Positions 1-9,187 of a stretch of 64,000 nt of DNA are shown here, in pieces. The notes below the pieces were generated by a model. The model made no database searches, was not told where the DNA came from, and saw only the letters and a program-made list of their open reading frames with translations. The first letter of the stretch is position 1; every line of letters begins with the position of its first letter. Location: contig NZ_AZFO01000001.1 in the NCBI RefSeq assembly GCF_001436305.1, positions 1 through 64,000 of the forward strand, in the 5' to 3' direction. Both the position numbers and the translations under genes were made by a program. This stretch comes from Lactobacillus ultunensis DSM 16047 (GTDB lineage: Bacteria; Bacillota; Bacilli; Lactobacillales; Lactobacillaceae).

Positions 1-18
1 TACTTGACAGGGAATGTA

Positions 19-59
19 TCAAAATTTGAAGAACGACGCTTTGATTTTTTATTTTATTT
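19..59 (+). terminator. possible rho-independent terminator
   Basis: An ATCAAA ... TTTGAT stem with a loop of about 15-19 nt is followed by a T-rich tract on the + strand. It would end a + strand gene lying left of the window. The stem is short. Confidence 0.3.
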
Positions 60-812
60 TTATAAACCGAATGCGAGCTTGTAAAGCAATGCACCGCAGA
101 TACCACCTGCAATTGGCGCAACAACTGGCACCCAACCATAGTCCCAGTGAGCTGAACCCTTATGAGGCAATGGGCAGAATGCATAAACGATTCGCGGACC
201 TAAGTCTCTTGCAGGATTCAATGCAGGACCAGTCGGACCACCGACGGCCATAACTAAGGCGGTGATTAAGAAACCAACACCAATGTTGGCGATGTCTTCT
301 GATTGCTTGAAGAACATGCCACGATATAATCCAACAGCTACAAACAATAGAATAGCAGTACCAACGAATTCGGTAACAAATCCGTTTAATTTACTATTGG
401 CGGAATCTCCTGTTGCAAAACTGGCGAAAACAGCATCATCACTGGCTGTTCTCTTAATGTATGGCCAGTAGACTGCTACTAATAAAAGCTGTCCAACAAT
501 TGCGCCAATCATTTGTACCAAAATATAAGGCAAAACTTGATCCCATGGGAAAACGCCAGAGCAAGCTTGGGCAAGGGTGACAGCAGGGTTCAAATGGTTA
601 CCTGAGATTGAACCGAACAACATTGCAGGAAGCATGACACCAAAGCCAAAACCAAATGCGATCAATAGCCAACCACCATTAGCTTGACCGTCGCGACTAT
701 TACCACCAGTATCACGTAATACTGAATTCGCAACTGAACCGTTTCCTAAAACTACCAAAATAATTGTACCGAAAAATTCAGCAAAATATTTCATCATCCA
801 AGTATGTTCCAT
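60..812 (-). CDS. glpF: glycerol uptake facilitator (aquaglyceroporin, MIP family)
   Basis: A 250-aa membrane channel of the MIP/aquaporin family, expected to let glycerol and other small uncharged solutes cross the cytoplasmic membrane. Both pore motifs are visible: NPA at residues 75-77 and NPARD at 199-203. The Asp after the second NPA is typical of glycerol facilitators rather than strict water channels. Six hydrophobic segments are apparent and the length is normal. A GAGGAG ribosome site lies about 14 nt before the chosen start, which is rather far, so one of the nearby ATGs (residues 6-7) is possible. It is transcribed alone. Substrate is inferred from family; lactobacilli carry several paralogues with differing selectivity. 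Confidence 0.9.
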   Translation of the reverse strand: MEHTWMMKYFAEFFGTIILVVLGNGSVANSVLRDTGGNSRDGQANGGWLLIAFGFGFGVMLPAMLFGSISGNHLNPAVTLAQACSGVFPWDQVLPYILVQMIGAIVGQLLLVAVYWPYIKRTASDDAVFASFATGDSANSKLNGFVTEFVGTAILLFVAVGLYRGMFFKQSEDIANIGVGFLITALVMAVGGPTGPALNPARDLGPRIVYAFCPLPHKGSAHWDYGWVPVVAPIAGGICGALLYKLAFGL

Positions 813-870
813 AATAATTACTTTTTACTCCTCTAGTAGAAAAAATAAATGAAAAATAGTACAACCAAAA

Positions 871-876
871 ATTATA
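871..876 (-). promoter_or_regulatory. -10 element of the glpF promoter
   Basis: TATAAT on the minus strand, about 60 nt upstream of the glpF start. I see no convincing -35 hexamer. Confidence 0.4.
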
Positions 877-928
877 CACTTTACTGAAAAAATAGGTATG
901 GTTATTTTAAAAAATGCAAGAAATTTGC

Positions 929-1786
929 TTATAGTTCTATTTTGTTTTGTGGCAATTTGACATTTAATCTTTCAAAAGAGAAGGGTTTTATTAAGGATAT
1001 TTCGTATGCATCTAAAGCTAATTCTTCTCCAGTAAAGTTAGGATTATATAAAGGGTCTCCAATAATAGGAGCGCCTAAGTATGCTAAATGTACTCGGATT
1101 TGATGAGTACGGCCGGTTTCTAACGTTAGTTGTACAATTGCACTACCATTATTGTTTCTTTCCAAAATTTGATAATGAGTAATGGCTTTTTGTCCATCGT
1201 TTCTTACCATTCGTTTTCTTTGATCAGTTGGATCATGACCGATAGGTACATTAATTGTGCCCGTATCTTTTAGATTTTCTGCATGATCTACTTTAGCTAA
1301 ATAATTTCTATGAAAAATTTTGGTTGTTAATTCTCTATTTAAAATTGGTACGACTGCGGGATTTTTGGCTACTAAAAGAAGACCACCTGTAAGCATATCA
1401 AGGCGGTGCACGATATAAGGACTGCTGCCCAAATAAGTAGCACAATCATTTAAAGCAGTATTTGTTTCATTTAAATTGGGATGTGTTTTTTGTCCTTTTT
1501 TCTTATTGATAATCAATAAATTTTTATCTTCGTAAACTACATCAGGCAAGTTACCACTGGCAGGATAATTTTGTTGATCAGATTCAACTTGATCTAAATA
1601 AATATCTATTTGTTCATTCGGAAAAACTTTCATATTAAAATATCGATATTGACCATTAATTTTTATATTTTGCTCTATTCTTAAATAATGCCGCCATTTT
1701 CTAGGGATAAGCAATTTACGTAAAACTTCATTTACCGGTAATGGATCAAGATTTTTAGGATAAAAAAGCGTAAAATGATAAACCAT
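929..1786 (-). CDS. RluA-family RNA pseudouridine synthase
   Basis: A 285-aa enzyme that isomerises uridine to pseudouridine in RNA. The HRLDMLTGG motif at residues 127-135 holds the catalytic Asp (D130) of the RluA family. A second conserved stretch, RTHQIRVHLAYLGAPIIGD, lies near residues 226-244. The N-terminal ~80 residues are divergent and resemble the degenerate S4-like region of YjbO/YhcT-type paralogues. The target (23S rRNA or tRNA position) cannot be told from sequence. The gene stands alone, divergent from the downstream class A PBP gene. Family assignment is secure. Confidence 0.88.
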   Translation of the reverse strand: MVYHFTLFYPKNLDPLPVNEVLRKLLIPRKWRHYLRIEQNIKINGQYRYFNMKVFPNEQIDIYLDQVESDQQNYPASGNLPDVVYEDKNLLIINKKKGQKTHPNLNETNTALNDCATYLGSSPYIVHRLDMLTGGLLLVAKNPAVVPILNRELTTKIFHRNYLAKVDHAENLKDTGTINVPIGHDPTDQRKRMVRNDGQKAITHYQILERNNNGSAIVQLTLETGRTHQIRVHLAYLGAPIIGDPLYNPNFTGEELALDAYEISLIKPFSFERLNVKLPQNKIEL

Positions 1787-1834
1787 AAAAATTTCCTAAG
1801 TCTCTTTCAATTCTAAACACATGTTTTTACAATG

Positions 1835-1843
1835 TGATACAAT
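1835..1843 (+). promoter_or_regulatory. extended -10 promoter of the class A PBP gene
   Basis: TGATACAAT (TG-N-TACAAT) lies about 32 nt upstream of the start codon. A TTTTTAC stretch lies upstream but is not at ideal spacing. Confidence 0.35.
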
Positions 1844-1875
1844 TTTCTTGTTTCTAATTGTAAGGAGCATTATTA

Positions 1876-3933
1876 ATGAATAACGACCAACCAAAAAGAA
1901 GTGGTTTCAAAGGTGCATGGCATCGTTTAGATAACCGCTTCTTTATCGGACGCTGGATTATTTTAATCCTGCTCACTCTTATGCTTTTAACTTGTACATA
2001 TTATACAATTAAAGTTAAAACTTCGAATATTTCAAACTTAAAAGCATCTCTTTCAACTACGACTACTATTTATGATTATAAAGGTCGAAAAGCTGGTTCT
2101 TTATATTCACAAAAAGGGTCATTTGTTGAATATGATAAGATTTCGCCTAATATCAGAAATGCCGTAATTTCTACTGAAGATCGTACTTTTTGGAAAAATC
2201 CAGGTTTCAGTATTAAGGGAATGGCTCGTGCTGCTTTAAGTCTAATCATTCATCATGGTCAAGTTACCGGTGGGGGGTCTACTTTAACTCAGCAGTTAGC
2301 TAAGAATTCTCTATTGACTCAGCAGCAGACTTTCTCACGTAAATTGGAAGAACTGTTTTTTGCAATTGAAATCAATCATGTTTATTCCAAAAAAGATATT
2401 TTGACTATGTATCTGAACAACGCGTATTTCGGTAATGGTGTTTGGGGAGTGCAAGATGCTAGTCGCAGATACTTTGGTAAAAATGCTAGTGAAGTAACGG
2501 TTGGAGAAGCTGCTACATTAGCTGCCATGCTGCGTAATCCTAGCTATTACAACCCAATTGATCATATGGCTAATGCGTTGTCTCGGCGTAATTTAGTCTT
2601 GACCTTGATGGCCGATAACAATAAGTTAACCGCAGCTCAAGCTAAAGCTTATTCTAAACAAGGTTTGACGTTGAGGAATACGTTCAAGAATAAGGATGGC
2701 TATCGGTATCCTTACTTCTTCGATGCAGTGGTTGATGAAGCTATTAGCAAGTATGGCTTGACTGAAGAACAAGTTATGAATAAAGGGTTAAAGATTTATA
2801 CGACCTTGAATCAAAATTATCAAGGCAAGTTGCAGGATACCTTTGAGCAAAGCTGGCTTTTCCCACAAAATGGCGCAGATGGTACCCAGTGTCAAGGTGC
2901 TAGTGTAGCTATGGATCCTAATACTGGTGCAGTACGTGCAATTATTGGTGGTCGTGGTCAACATGTATTCCGCGGTTACAATCGAGCTACGCAAATGAAG
3001 CGTCAGCCAGGTTCATCAATTAAGCCATTAGCTGTTTATTCACCAGCGCTTCAAGAAGGCTATCACTATGATTCACAACTTTCTAACAAGTTGCAAAAAT
3101 TTGGTAAAAATGGTTATGAGCCGCATAATGTTGACAACGGTTATTCTGATAAGATTCCAATGTATCAAGCTCTCGCACAGAGTAAAAATGTACCTGCAGT
3201 TTGGCTACTTGATAAAATTGGCGTAAGCAAAGGCGTGCAGTCCGTTCAAAACTTTGGCATAAAGGTACCAAAGAGTGATCGAAACTTGGCTTTAGCTTTA
3301 GGCGGTTTGTCAACTGGTGTTTCTCCGTTACAGATGGCTCATGCTTATTCTGCTTTTGCCAATAAAGGCAACCTGCCTAATAATTCATTCTTTATTACTA
3401 GAATTACAGATGCTAGTGGTAATGTTTTAGCAGAAAACAATAATCCGGGGACGCACCGCATTATCTCCGAAAACACTGCAAAAGAAATGACTACAATGAT
3501 GCTCGGGGTTTTTGCCAATGGTACCGGTCAAGCTGCTCAACCAAGTGGTTATCGTGTTGCCGGAAAGACTGGATCTACAGAAGTACCTAATTCGTATGGT
3601 TTTGGTACAAAGGATCAATGGATTGTTGGGTATACTCCAGATATTGTGCTTGCTACTTGGGTTGGTTTTGATCGAACCAATAAGCAGCATTATATGCAAG
3701 GAATTTCTGAAACGGGTATTACGCGTTTATATAAGGCTGAAATGGAAGGTATTTTGCCATATACTGCGCAAACGCAATTCTCAGAAAAGGCACCTAACCA
3801 GATTGTTAAGAATAACGGTTCGAACTTTGATTGGACTGGCGGATTGGGACAAAAAATTCAAGATGGCATAGGTTCTGCAGGACAGAAGATTAATGAATGG
3901 TATAATGATGTGAAAGGTCTATTAGGCCAATAA
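1876..3933 (+). CDS. class A penicillin-binding protein (PBP1A family)
   Basis: A 685-aa bifunctional peptidoglycan synthase that polymerises glycan strands and cross-links peptides outside the membrane. There is a short cytoplasmic tail and one membrane anchor at about residues 27-46. The GT51 transglycosylase follows, with catalytic Glu in the STEDRTFW motif (E101) and GGGSTLTQQLAKN at 132-144. The transpeptidase domain has the SxxK motif at S380-K383, SKN at 436-438 and KTG at 564-566. Everything needed for both activities is present. The ribosome site AAGGAG precedes the ATG at a normal distance. The next gene starts 17 nt downstream and may be co-transcribed. The choice among pbp1A/pbpF-type names is uncertain. 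Confidence 0.93.
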   Translation: MNNDQPKRSGFKGAWHRLDNRFFIGRWIILILLTLMLLTCTYYTIKVKTSNISNLKASLSTTTTIYDYKGRKAGSLYSQKGSFVEYDKISPNIRNAVISTEDRTFWKNPGFSIKGMARAALSLIIHHGQVTGGGSTLTQQLAKNSLLTQQQTFSRKLEELFFAIEINHVYSKKDILTMYLNNAYFGNGVWGVQDASRRYFGKNASEVTVGEAATLAAMLRNPSYYNPIDHMANALSRRNLVLTLMADNNKLTAAQAKAYSKQGLTLRNTFKNKDGYRYPYFFDAVVDEAISKYGLTEEQVMNKGLKIYTTLNQNYQGKLQDTFEQSWLFPQNGADGTQCQGASVAMDPNTGAVRAIIGGRGQHVFRGYNRATQMKRQPGSSIKPLAVYSPALQEGYHYDSQLSNKLQKFGKNGYEPHNVDNGYSDKIPMYQALAQSKNVPAVWLLDKIGVSKGVQSVQNFGIKVPKSDRNLALALGGLSTGVSPLQMAHAYSAFANKGNLPNNSFFITRITDASGNVLAENNNPGTHRIISENTAKEMTTMMLGVFANGTGQAAQPSGYRVAGKTGSTEVPNSYGFGTKDQWIVGYTPDIVLATWVGFDRTNKQHYMQGISETGITRLYKAEMEGILPYTAQTQFSEKAPNQIVKNNGSNFDWTGGLGQKIQDGIGSAGQKINEWYNDVKGLLGQ

Positions 3934-3950
3934 AATTTAGGAGGACATTA

Positions 3951-4301
3951 ATGGTTAACGTTTATGATTCAGCTAATAAGTTAGCAGAAGATTTAACTCA
4001 AACTGATCAATATAAGGCTTTAGCAGATGCTATTAAGGATGTTAAGGCAGATGAAGAAAGCGCAGCTATGTTCAAGAAGATGGATGAATTACAAACCAAG
4101 ATCTTGAAGGCACAACAAGCTGGTCAATCACTTTCTAAAGAAGATCAAGAGGCTTACAAAGACTTGAATGAAAAGGTGCAAAAGAACGATAAGATCGTTA
4201 CAATGCTTAAGACCGAACAAGCTTTGTATAATTTGCTCAATGATATTCAAAAGACTTATTCTAAACCAATTACTGATCTTTATGAAGATCTTAGAAACTA
4301 G
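3951..4301 (+). CDS. YlbF/YmcA/YheA family protein (DUF964)
   Basis: A 116-aa, highly charged, all-helical protein of the YlbF/YmcA family. In Bacillus, YlbF and YmcA belong to the Y-complex that affects RNase Y-dependent mRNA maturation. The third paralogue, YheA, has no settled role. Its placement just ahead of yhaO-yhaN-yhaM suggests the YheA type. It has a strong AGGAGG ribosome site and ends 8 nt before yhaO, so it is probably the first gene of that operon, perhaps read from the PBP promoter. No catalytic residues are expected. Confidence 0.8.
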   Translation: MVNVYDSANKLAEDLTQTDQYKALADAIKDVKADEESAAMFKKMDELQTKILKAQQAGQSLSKEDQEAYKDLNEKVQKNDKIVTMLKTEQALYNLLNDIQKTYSKPITDLYEDLRN

Positions 4302-4309
4302 AATTCGCG

Positions 4310-5524
4310 ATGAAATTTATCCATTTTGCGGATGCGCACTTAGATAGTCCATTTCGTGGGCTATCTTTTTTGCCATCTAAAGAGTTTAAACAAATATATC
4401 AAGCTGCAGATCAATCTTTGAAAAAAATTGTTGATTTGGCTTTAGCTGAAAACGTTGATTTAGTATTAATTGCTGGTGATACTTTTGATAGTGATAAACC
4501 ATCTCCACGTGCCCAGTTGTTTTTTGCTCAGCAGATTAAACGATTAACAGATCAAAATATTCAAGTGGTGATGATTTTTGGTAATCACGATCATATGAAG
4601 CAGGAAGATTTGTTAGTTAGTCCATCCCCATATTTCAAGCTTTTGGGTAATAACGAAAAAGTCGAACAAGCTACTTTTAAAACTAGAAATGGCTTTGACT
4701 ATGATGTCGTTGGCTTTTCTTATTTAAATAATCATATTACTCATGATATGGTGCCTGATTTTCCAGAAAAAGGTAAAAATTATACTTTTGGTTTAATGCA
4801 TGCGCAGGAAAGGGCACAAACTAATAATGTTTACGCTCCATTTTCTGTCAGTGAGATTCAGAATCTTAATTATGATTACTTTGCTTTAGGTCATATTCAT
4901 GCTCGTATGAATTTAAGTGAAAAGCCATGGATTGTTTATCCTGGTAATATTCAAGGGCGTCATATTAATGAACTGGGTGAAAAGGGATGCTATCTTGGCG
5001 AGATTGATGAAAATACTGGTAAGACTAGTATTTCATTTAAAAAGACCGGTCCAATTGTTTGGCAAGGCGTAGAAATTAATCTTGATTCCGAAATTAGTAA
5101 GACTGACTTGCAAACAAAGATTGTTTCAGTATTAAGTGAAGTCAAGCAAAAGACTTATTTCAGTTTAACCATTAAGGGTGCGCAGTTCTTAACTGAAGAA
5201 GAGCGTGAATTAACGCAAGATACTGATTTTTGGCAAACAATTTCGCAAAGTCTGCCATTTGATTCACAACTTGTTGATGTGCGTTATCAAATTAATGCTA
5301 GTTTGAAATTGAATGAAAATGATCGCGTAGCTTTTGACAAGGCTAAAGCGGAGATTTTTGCTAGCGATGAATTTAGTAAAATTGTAAACGATTGGAAAAA
5401 GAAAGATCCTGAAGCAGCAGCGTTAGCTGAAAATGCAGATTTTATTGATGATGTCAAGCAACTCACAGAGGTTAAATTGATGAGCAGATTGAAAGGAATT
5501 AATGATGAGACTGAAACAAATTAA
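4310..5524 (+). CDS. yhaO: DNA repair exonuclease, SbcD/Mre11-like metallophosphoesterase (YhaO)
   Basis: A 404-aa calcineurin-type metallophosphoesterase. The metal-binding motifs occur in order: DxH at D8-H10, GD at 56-57, GNHD at 91-94, and GHIH at 194-197. The C-terminal ~150 residues form a capping region. It is the nuclease half of an SbcCD/Mre11-Rad50-like pair, with yhaN as the ATPase half; it probably processes DNA ends or hairpins in the cytoplasm. It overlaps yhaN by 23 nt, which points to coupled translation. The exact substrate in lactobacilli is not known. The Bacillus yhaO/yhaN/yhaM order supports the symbol. Confidence 0.87.
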   Translation: MKFIHFADAHLDSPFRGLSFLPSKEFKQIYQAADQSLKKIVDLALAENVDLVLIAGDTFDSDKPSPRAQLFFAQQIKRLTDQNIQVVMIFGNHDHMKQEDLLVSPSPYFKLLGNNEKVEQATFKTRNGFDYDVVGFSYLNNHITHDMVPDFPEKGKNYTFGLMHAQERAQTNNVYAPFSVSEIQNLNYDYFALGHIHARMNLSEKPWIVYPGNIQGRHINELGEKGCYLGEIDENTGKTSISFKKTGPIVWQGVEINLDSEISKTDLQTKIVSVLSEVKQKTYFSLTIKGAQFLTEEERELTQDTDFWQTISQSLPFDSQLVDVRYQINASLKLNENDRVAFDKAKAEIFASDEFSKIVNDWKKKDPEAAALAENADFIDDVKQLTEVKLMSRLKGINDETETN

Positions 5525-7976
5525 GATGATCAATTTTGGGCAGTTCTCAAATAAGACTTTTGATTTACCCAGTGATAAGATTAATGTTTTCTTTGGTGCA
5601 AATGAGGCTGGTAAAAGTACTACAGTTGCTTTTATTAAGCAAATTATGTTTGGGTTTCATTTGCGTAGCAATTCTTCGCCATTTTTTGAAGATTACACAC
5701 CGCTGGCACATGTTAGTCCAATGGGCGGTAGCCTGATTTTTGATGTTAATGGCAGCGAATATGAGTTAGAACGTCTATATGCCAAGGGAGATAAGACTAA
5801 GCGTGGTATTTTGACTGTTAAAAAAGATGGTCAAGTAGTACCTGAAAATTTATTTTTTGATCAGATTGAAAATATTGATGGTTCATTTTATGCTGATAGT
5901 TTTATCTTCAATCAGGAAATGCTGGGTCAAGTAAGCAGCCTTAGTCAGGAAGATCTTCTTGAACGTATTTATTACTTAGGTGCAGCTGATAGTGGCAAGT
6001 TACTTGAAATGCGTGATGATTTTGCTAAAGAAGCAAGTAAGCTTTTTAAGAAAACAGGGAAAAAGCCAGAAGTTAACCAACTTTTAAAACAATTAGAAAC
6101 TGATCGTGAAGATCTTACCCAAACTCAAGATGAATTTAACAATTATGAAGAACTGGATCGAGATCTAACTAACAAGGCTGAAGAACTTCAAAAGAGGCAA
6201 AAAGTTCTTCAAGATTTGCATGCTAAAGAGCAAAACTTGCGAGATCTGCAAAAAGAACTTGGAAATTATCAAACTTTACTTGAATTACAAAAGCAGGTTA
6301 AAGATGTAGCTTTTGATAGTGAAAGCTATCAAAAAGCTCAAGACATTATGGCTCAAGGTCGTAATTTACAACGAACCATTAAATCTTTAGAAGAACAGCT
6401 GGCAGATCTGGATGTTGATAATCAAGATAATGTAATTGAAAATAAGAAGTTGATTCGGCAAAAGCCTCAATTGCTTCAGTGGCAAGCGGAATATCGGGCT
6501 TGTCAACAAAAGACTGCTGAATTAGAGCAAGAAAAAGAACAGATCTTAACTTTAGCGCCAGATATTAAGCAATTGCTTGATTTGGATTCTATGCAGATTA
6601 AACAATTACAAGCTGACTATTCAAATTTACCTAAGCAAGTAAATAGTGCTGTCAATAATAATGATAAGCTTTGGTACATTGTTGGTGGAGTTCTAGCAGT
6701 TGTCGGCTTAGCTTTGTTAACAATGATGGGAATAGTTGGCTTGATTGTCCTAATAGCTGGAGTTGGGGTTATTGCAGCTGGTTATTTGAAAAACTCCGAT
6801 CAAAGTAAACAAGATGCACTTATTTTGAAAAAACGTCAAGCTTTTCAAAATAAGTATGGCTTAAATCCAGATAATTTAAATTTGGATAATTTACTTACTA
6901 GTGCTAATCAGTATCATTTGAAAGAGACCGCTGAGCAGGCTAATAATGACCAGCTGAGTGAATTAAATCAAGATGTCGCTCAATTAGCCACAAATGTACA
7001 AAATGCACTGAAAAAGCCTATAGAGAATGATTTTAGTGATATTTTGAATGGAATAGATGAATTAGAAGAAAAAATGAGTGAAGCGCAAGAATTAACTCAA
7101 AAAAGATCTAGTTTATTGACCTCACTTAATCAAAATAAGCAGGATTTAAAAGAATTAGGCTTGAAGCTAAGGGCTTTATTTGCTCAAGCAAATGTGGAAA
7201 ATATGGCAGGCTATGATGCTTTATATCAAGATTCGCTTAAACAAGCCAAGATTAAAACGCAGGTTGAGGCGCTTGAAAAGAGCTTGCATGATGATTTAAT
7301 TGAGTTAAAGAAGACAGCGGCAAAGCCCAATGAATTGACGGATCATTTGCAAGAATTAGCTAAACAAATTGACATGGCTAATAATGAAGTTAATGGATTG
7401 CAACAAGAAGTAGCTCAAATTCAAGTTCAGTTAAATAATTTAGCTGATTCAACAGCCGTGTTTGAAGCTAAACAAAATTTGGCTAATACTGAAACCAATT
7501 TTGCAACTAGTAGTAAAGAATATTTAGCTAATTTATTAGCATCTAAATGGATTGGCCGTTCGCTTGATTTAGCCTCTAATGAGCGTTTCCCTAAGATGTT
7601 AAAAGCGGCTAAGGAATATTTAGCATTGCTTACAGGCGGGCGCTATGTTGATTTAGATTTAGGTAAGAAGTTAACTGTAATAAGGAAAGATGGTAAAAAG
7701 CGTGACGTGAAATATTTATCGCGCGGAACAGCCGAACAGCTTTACTTTGCCTTGAAGTTAGCCTTTATTGAACAAATTAAGGATGAGATTAATCTACCAA
7801 TTTTGATTGATGATTCATTTGTAAACTTCGATGATCGGCGCGTTGGTTATATTGAAAAATTACTTAAGGAGATTAGTGAGAATAATCAAGTACTTATTTT
7901 CACAGCTCAAGGGAATTTAGTAGATAGATTAGGACTTGAACCTCTAACTTTTACGAAAGGAACACAAAATGCTTAA
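5502..7976 (+). CDS. yhaN: SMC/Rad50-like ATPase with internal membrane hairpin (YhaN)
   Basis: An 824-aa AAA/SMC-type ATPase partner of YhaO. The Walker A motif GANEAGKST is at residues 32-40. Long coiled-coil arms fill roughly 180-380 and 440-670. The C-terminal head carries an LSRGTAEQLYFALK signature and the Walker B stretch LPILIDDSFVNFDD near 765-778. In the middle, residues about 391-428 form a strongly hydrophobic double membrane segment where Rad50 has its hook, so the protein is probably membrane-tethered. Starts at 5502 or 5505 are both possible. The stop overlaps the yhaM start by 8 nt. Confidence 0.87.
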   Translation: MMRLKQIKMINFGQFSNKTFDLPSDKINVFFGANEAGKSTTVAFIKQIMFGFHLRSNSSPFFEDYTPLAHVSPMGGSLIFDVNGSEYELERLYAKGDKTKRGILTVKKDGQVVPENLFFDQIENIDGSFYADSFIFNQEMLGQVSSLSQEDLLERIYYLGAADSGKLLEMRDDFAKEASKLFKKTGKKPEVNQLLKQLETDREDLTQTQDEFNNYEELDRDLTNKAEELQKRQKVLQDLHAKEQNLRDLQKELGNYQTLLELQKQVKDVAFDSESYQKAQDIMAQGRNLQRTIKSLEEQLADLDVDNQDNVIENKKLIRQKPQLLQWQAEYRACQQKTAELEQEKEQILTLAPDIKQLLDLDSMQIKQLQADYSNLPKQVNSAVNNNDKLWYIVGGVLAVVGLALLTMMGIVGLIVLIAGVGVIAAGYLKNSDQSKQDALILKKRQAFQNKYGLNPDNLNLDNLLTSANQYHLKETAEQANNDQLSELNQDVAQLATNVQNALKKPIENDFSDILNGIDELEEKMSEAQELTQKRSSLLTSLNQNKQDLKELGLKLRALFAQANVENMAGYDALYQDSLKQAKIKTQVEALEKSLHDDLIELKKTAAKPNELTDHLQELAKQIDMANNEVNGLQQEVAQIQVQLNNLADSTAVFEAKQNLANTETNFATSSKEYLANLLASKWIGRSLDLASNERFPKMLKAAKEYLALLTGGRYVDLDLGKKLTVIRKDGKKRDVKYLSRGTAEQLYFALKLAFIEQIKDEINLPILIDDSFVNFDDRRVGYIEKLLKEISENNQVLIFTAQGNLVDRLGLEPLTFTKGTQNA

Positions 7977-8946
7977 ACGGCTTTTAGATTACAACGATGG
8001 CGAGGAAATGGACATCGTTGTCTTAATTAAAAATTCACAGTTGCGCCATAATAAGAAAAATAAGCTATTTTTAGCAATCCAATTTGGTGATGGATCAGGT
8101 GAAATTCGTGGTAATTTTTGGGATGCAACTAATCAAGATGCGGCAACTTTTAGTACGGGCACTATTGTTGAATTAAATGGTAAAAGAGAAGAGTATCAAG
8201 GTCGTCCTCAAATTAGAATTTATAGTTTACGAGTAGTGAGTCCAAGTGAGGGTTATCAACTTGATCAGTTTGTTAAGTCTGCTCCGGAACCAATTAGTGA
8301 TATGCAAAATGAGATTGAACATTTTGTAATGCAAATTGAGAATTCTACTTGGAAGACCATTGTAGAGTATCTGCTTAAAAAATGGGGTAAACGATTCTTT
8401 GATTATCCAGCAGGAAAGAGCAATCACCATGCAGTACGTGGTGGCTTGGCATTTCATACTTTATCAATGTTAAAGGATGCTAAGGGCTTGGCTGATAATT
8501 ATGAGCAAGTTAATCGGTCGTTGCTTTATGCTGGGTGTATTTTGCATGACATGGGTAAAGTCTTAGAATTAACTGGCCCAGCAGCAACGCAGTATACGCC
8601 AGAAGGCAATTTGGTAGGTCACTTAGTTTTAATCGATGAACAAATTATGCTGGCAGCTCAGGATTTAAAGATGGATCTAGAGTCAGAAGATTTATTGTTA
8701 TTACGGCATATGGTTTTATCTCACCATGGTCGATTTGAATATGGTTCCCCTAAGTTGCCAGCTTTGCTTGAAGCGGAATTGCTTCATCGTATCGATGATT
8801 TAGATGCAGCAGTTTATGCAATAACAAATGCTTTGCAGCATACCCCAAAGGGTACGTTTACAGAACCACTGCTTAGTCAAGATGGCAAGCGATACTATCG
8901 TCCTAAGAGAGATACAGCGCTTGATAATGCTAAACATTTGGAATAA
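7969..8946 (+). CDS. yhaM: 3'-5' exoribonuclease YhaM
   Basis: A 325-aa protein with an N-terminal OB-fold (about residues 15-90) and a C-terminal HD phosphohydrolase domain with metal ligands near H163, H193-D194 and the later LSHH motif. This is the YhaM architecture, a 3'-to-5' exoribonuclease that degrades RNA and some single-stranded DNA in Bacillus. It is the last gene of the yhaO-yhaN-yhaM operon, overlapping yhaN by 8 nt, and is followed directly by a strong terminator. Length is normal and all HD residues are in place. Confidence 0.9.
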   Translation: MLKRLLDYNDGEEMDIVVLIKNSQLRHNKKNKLFLAIQFGDGSGEIRGNFWDATNQDAATFSTGTIVELNGKREEYQGRPQIRIYSLRVVSPSEGYQLDQFVKSAPEPISDMQNEIEHFVMQIENSTWKTIVEYLLKKWGKRFFDYPAGKSNHHAVRGGLAFHTLSMLKDAKGLADNYEQVNRSLLYAGCILHDMGKVLELTGPAATQYTPEGNLVGHLVLIDEQIMLAAQDLKMDLESEDLLLLRHMVLSHHGRFEYGSPKLPALLEAELLHRIDDLDAAVYAITNALQHTPKGTFTEPLLSQDGKRYYRPKRDTALDNAKHLE

Positions 8947-8948
8947 CT

Positions 8949-8990
8949 AAAGAACAGGTAATTCGCATTGTGCGAGTTACCTGTTCTTTT
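8949..8990. terminator. strong bidirectional terminator after yhaM
   Basis: A long stem (AAAGAACAGGTAA paired with TTACCTGTTCTTT, plus an inner CGCA/TGCG) is flanked by A and T tracts. It serves yhaM and any minus-strand transcript coming from the right. Confidence 0.85.
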
Positions 8991-8997
8991 GGTTTAT

Positions 8998-9118
8998 TTT
9001 TCATTTTTATCGGGTTTATAAACTTTGATCCATTTTCTGAAAGAAGTAACTTTAATTTCGTCAGAAGTTGGTACACGTAAAATGTCCATAGATTCATATT
9101 TTCCATGATTTAGCTCGC
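8998..9118 (-). pseudogene. possible C-terminal remnant of a small unknown gene
   Basis: On the minus strand an open frame of about 39 codons ends at 8998 with a charged, protein-like tail (ILRVPTSDEIKVTSFRKW, then IKVYKPDKNEK). It has no start codon: a stop lies just upstream of the open stretch. It therefore looks like the 3' end of a decayed gene. I do not recognise the family. The rest of the 8947-9187 gap holds only the terminator and AT-rich DNA. Confidence 0.3.
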
Positions 9119-9187
9119 TTTCTAAAATAACTTAATTACATTTTATCTCATGTAAGAATTTTAATATTAAAACATTTACCCACACAC

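Noticed and set aside
3512-3871. 119-codon open frame in another frame of the class A PBP gene
   Set aside because: It overlaps the conserved transpeptidase region; no ribosome site and no recognisable protein pattern.
4310-8946. YhaO/YhaN/YhaM as a possible phage-defence nuclease system
   Set aside because: The three-gene order is the conserved housekeeping yhaO-yhaN-yhaM set of Bacilli, with no accessory or mobile context.
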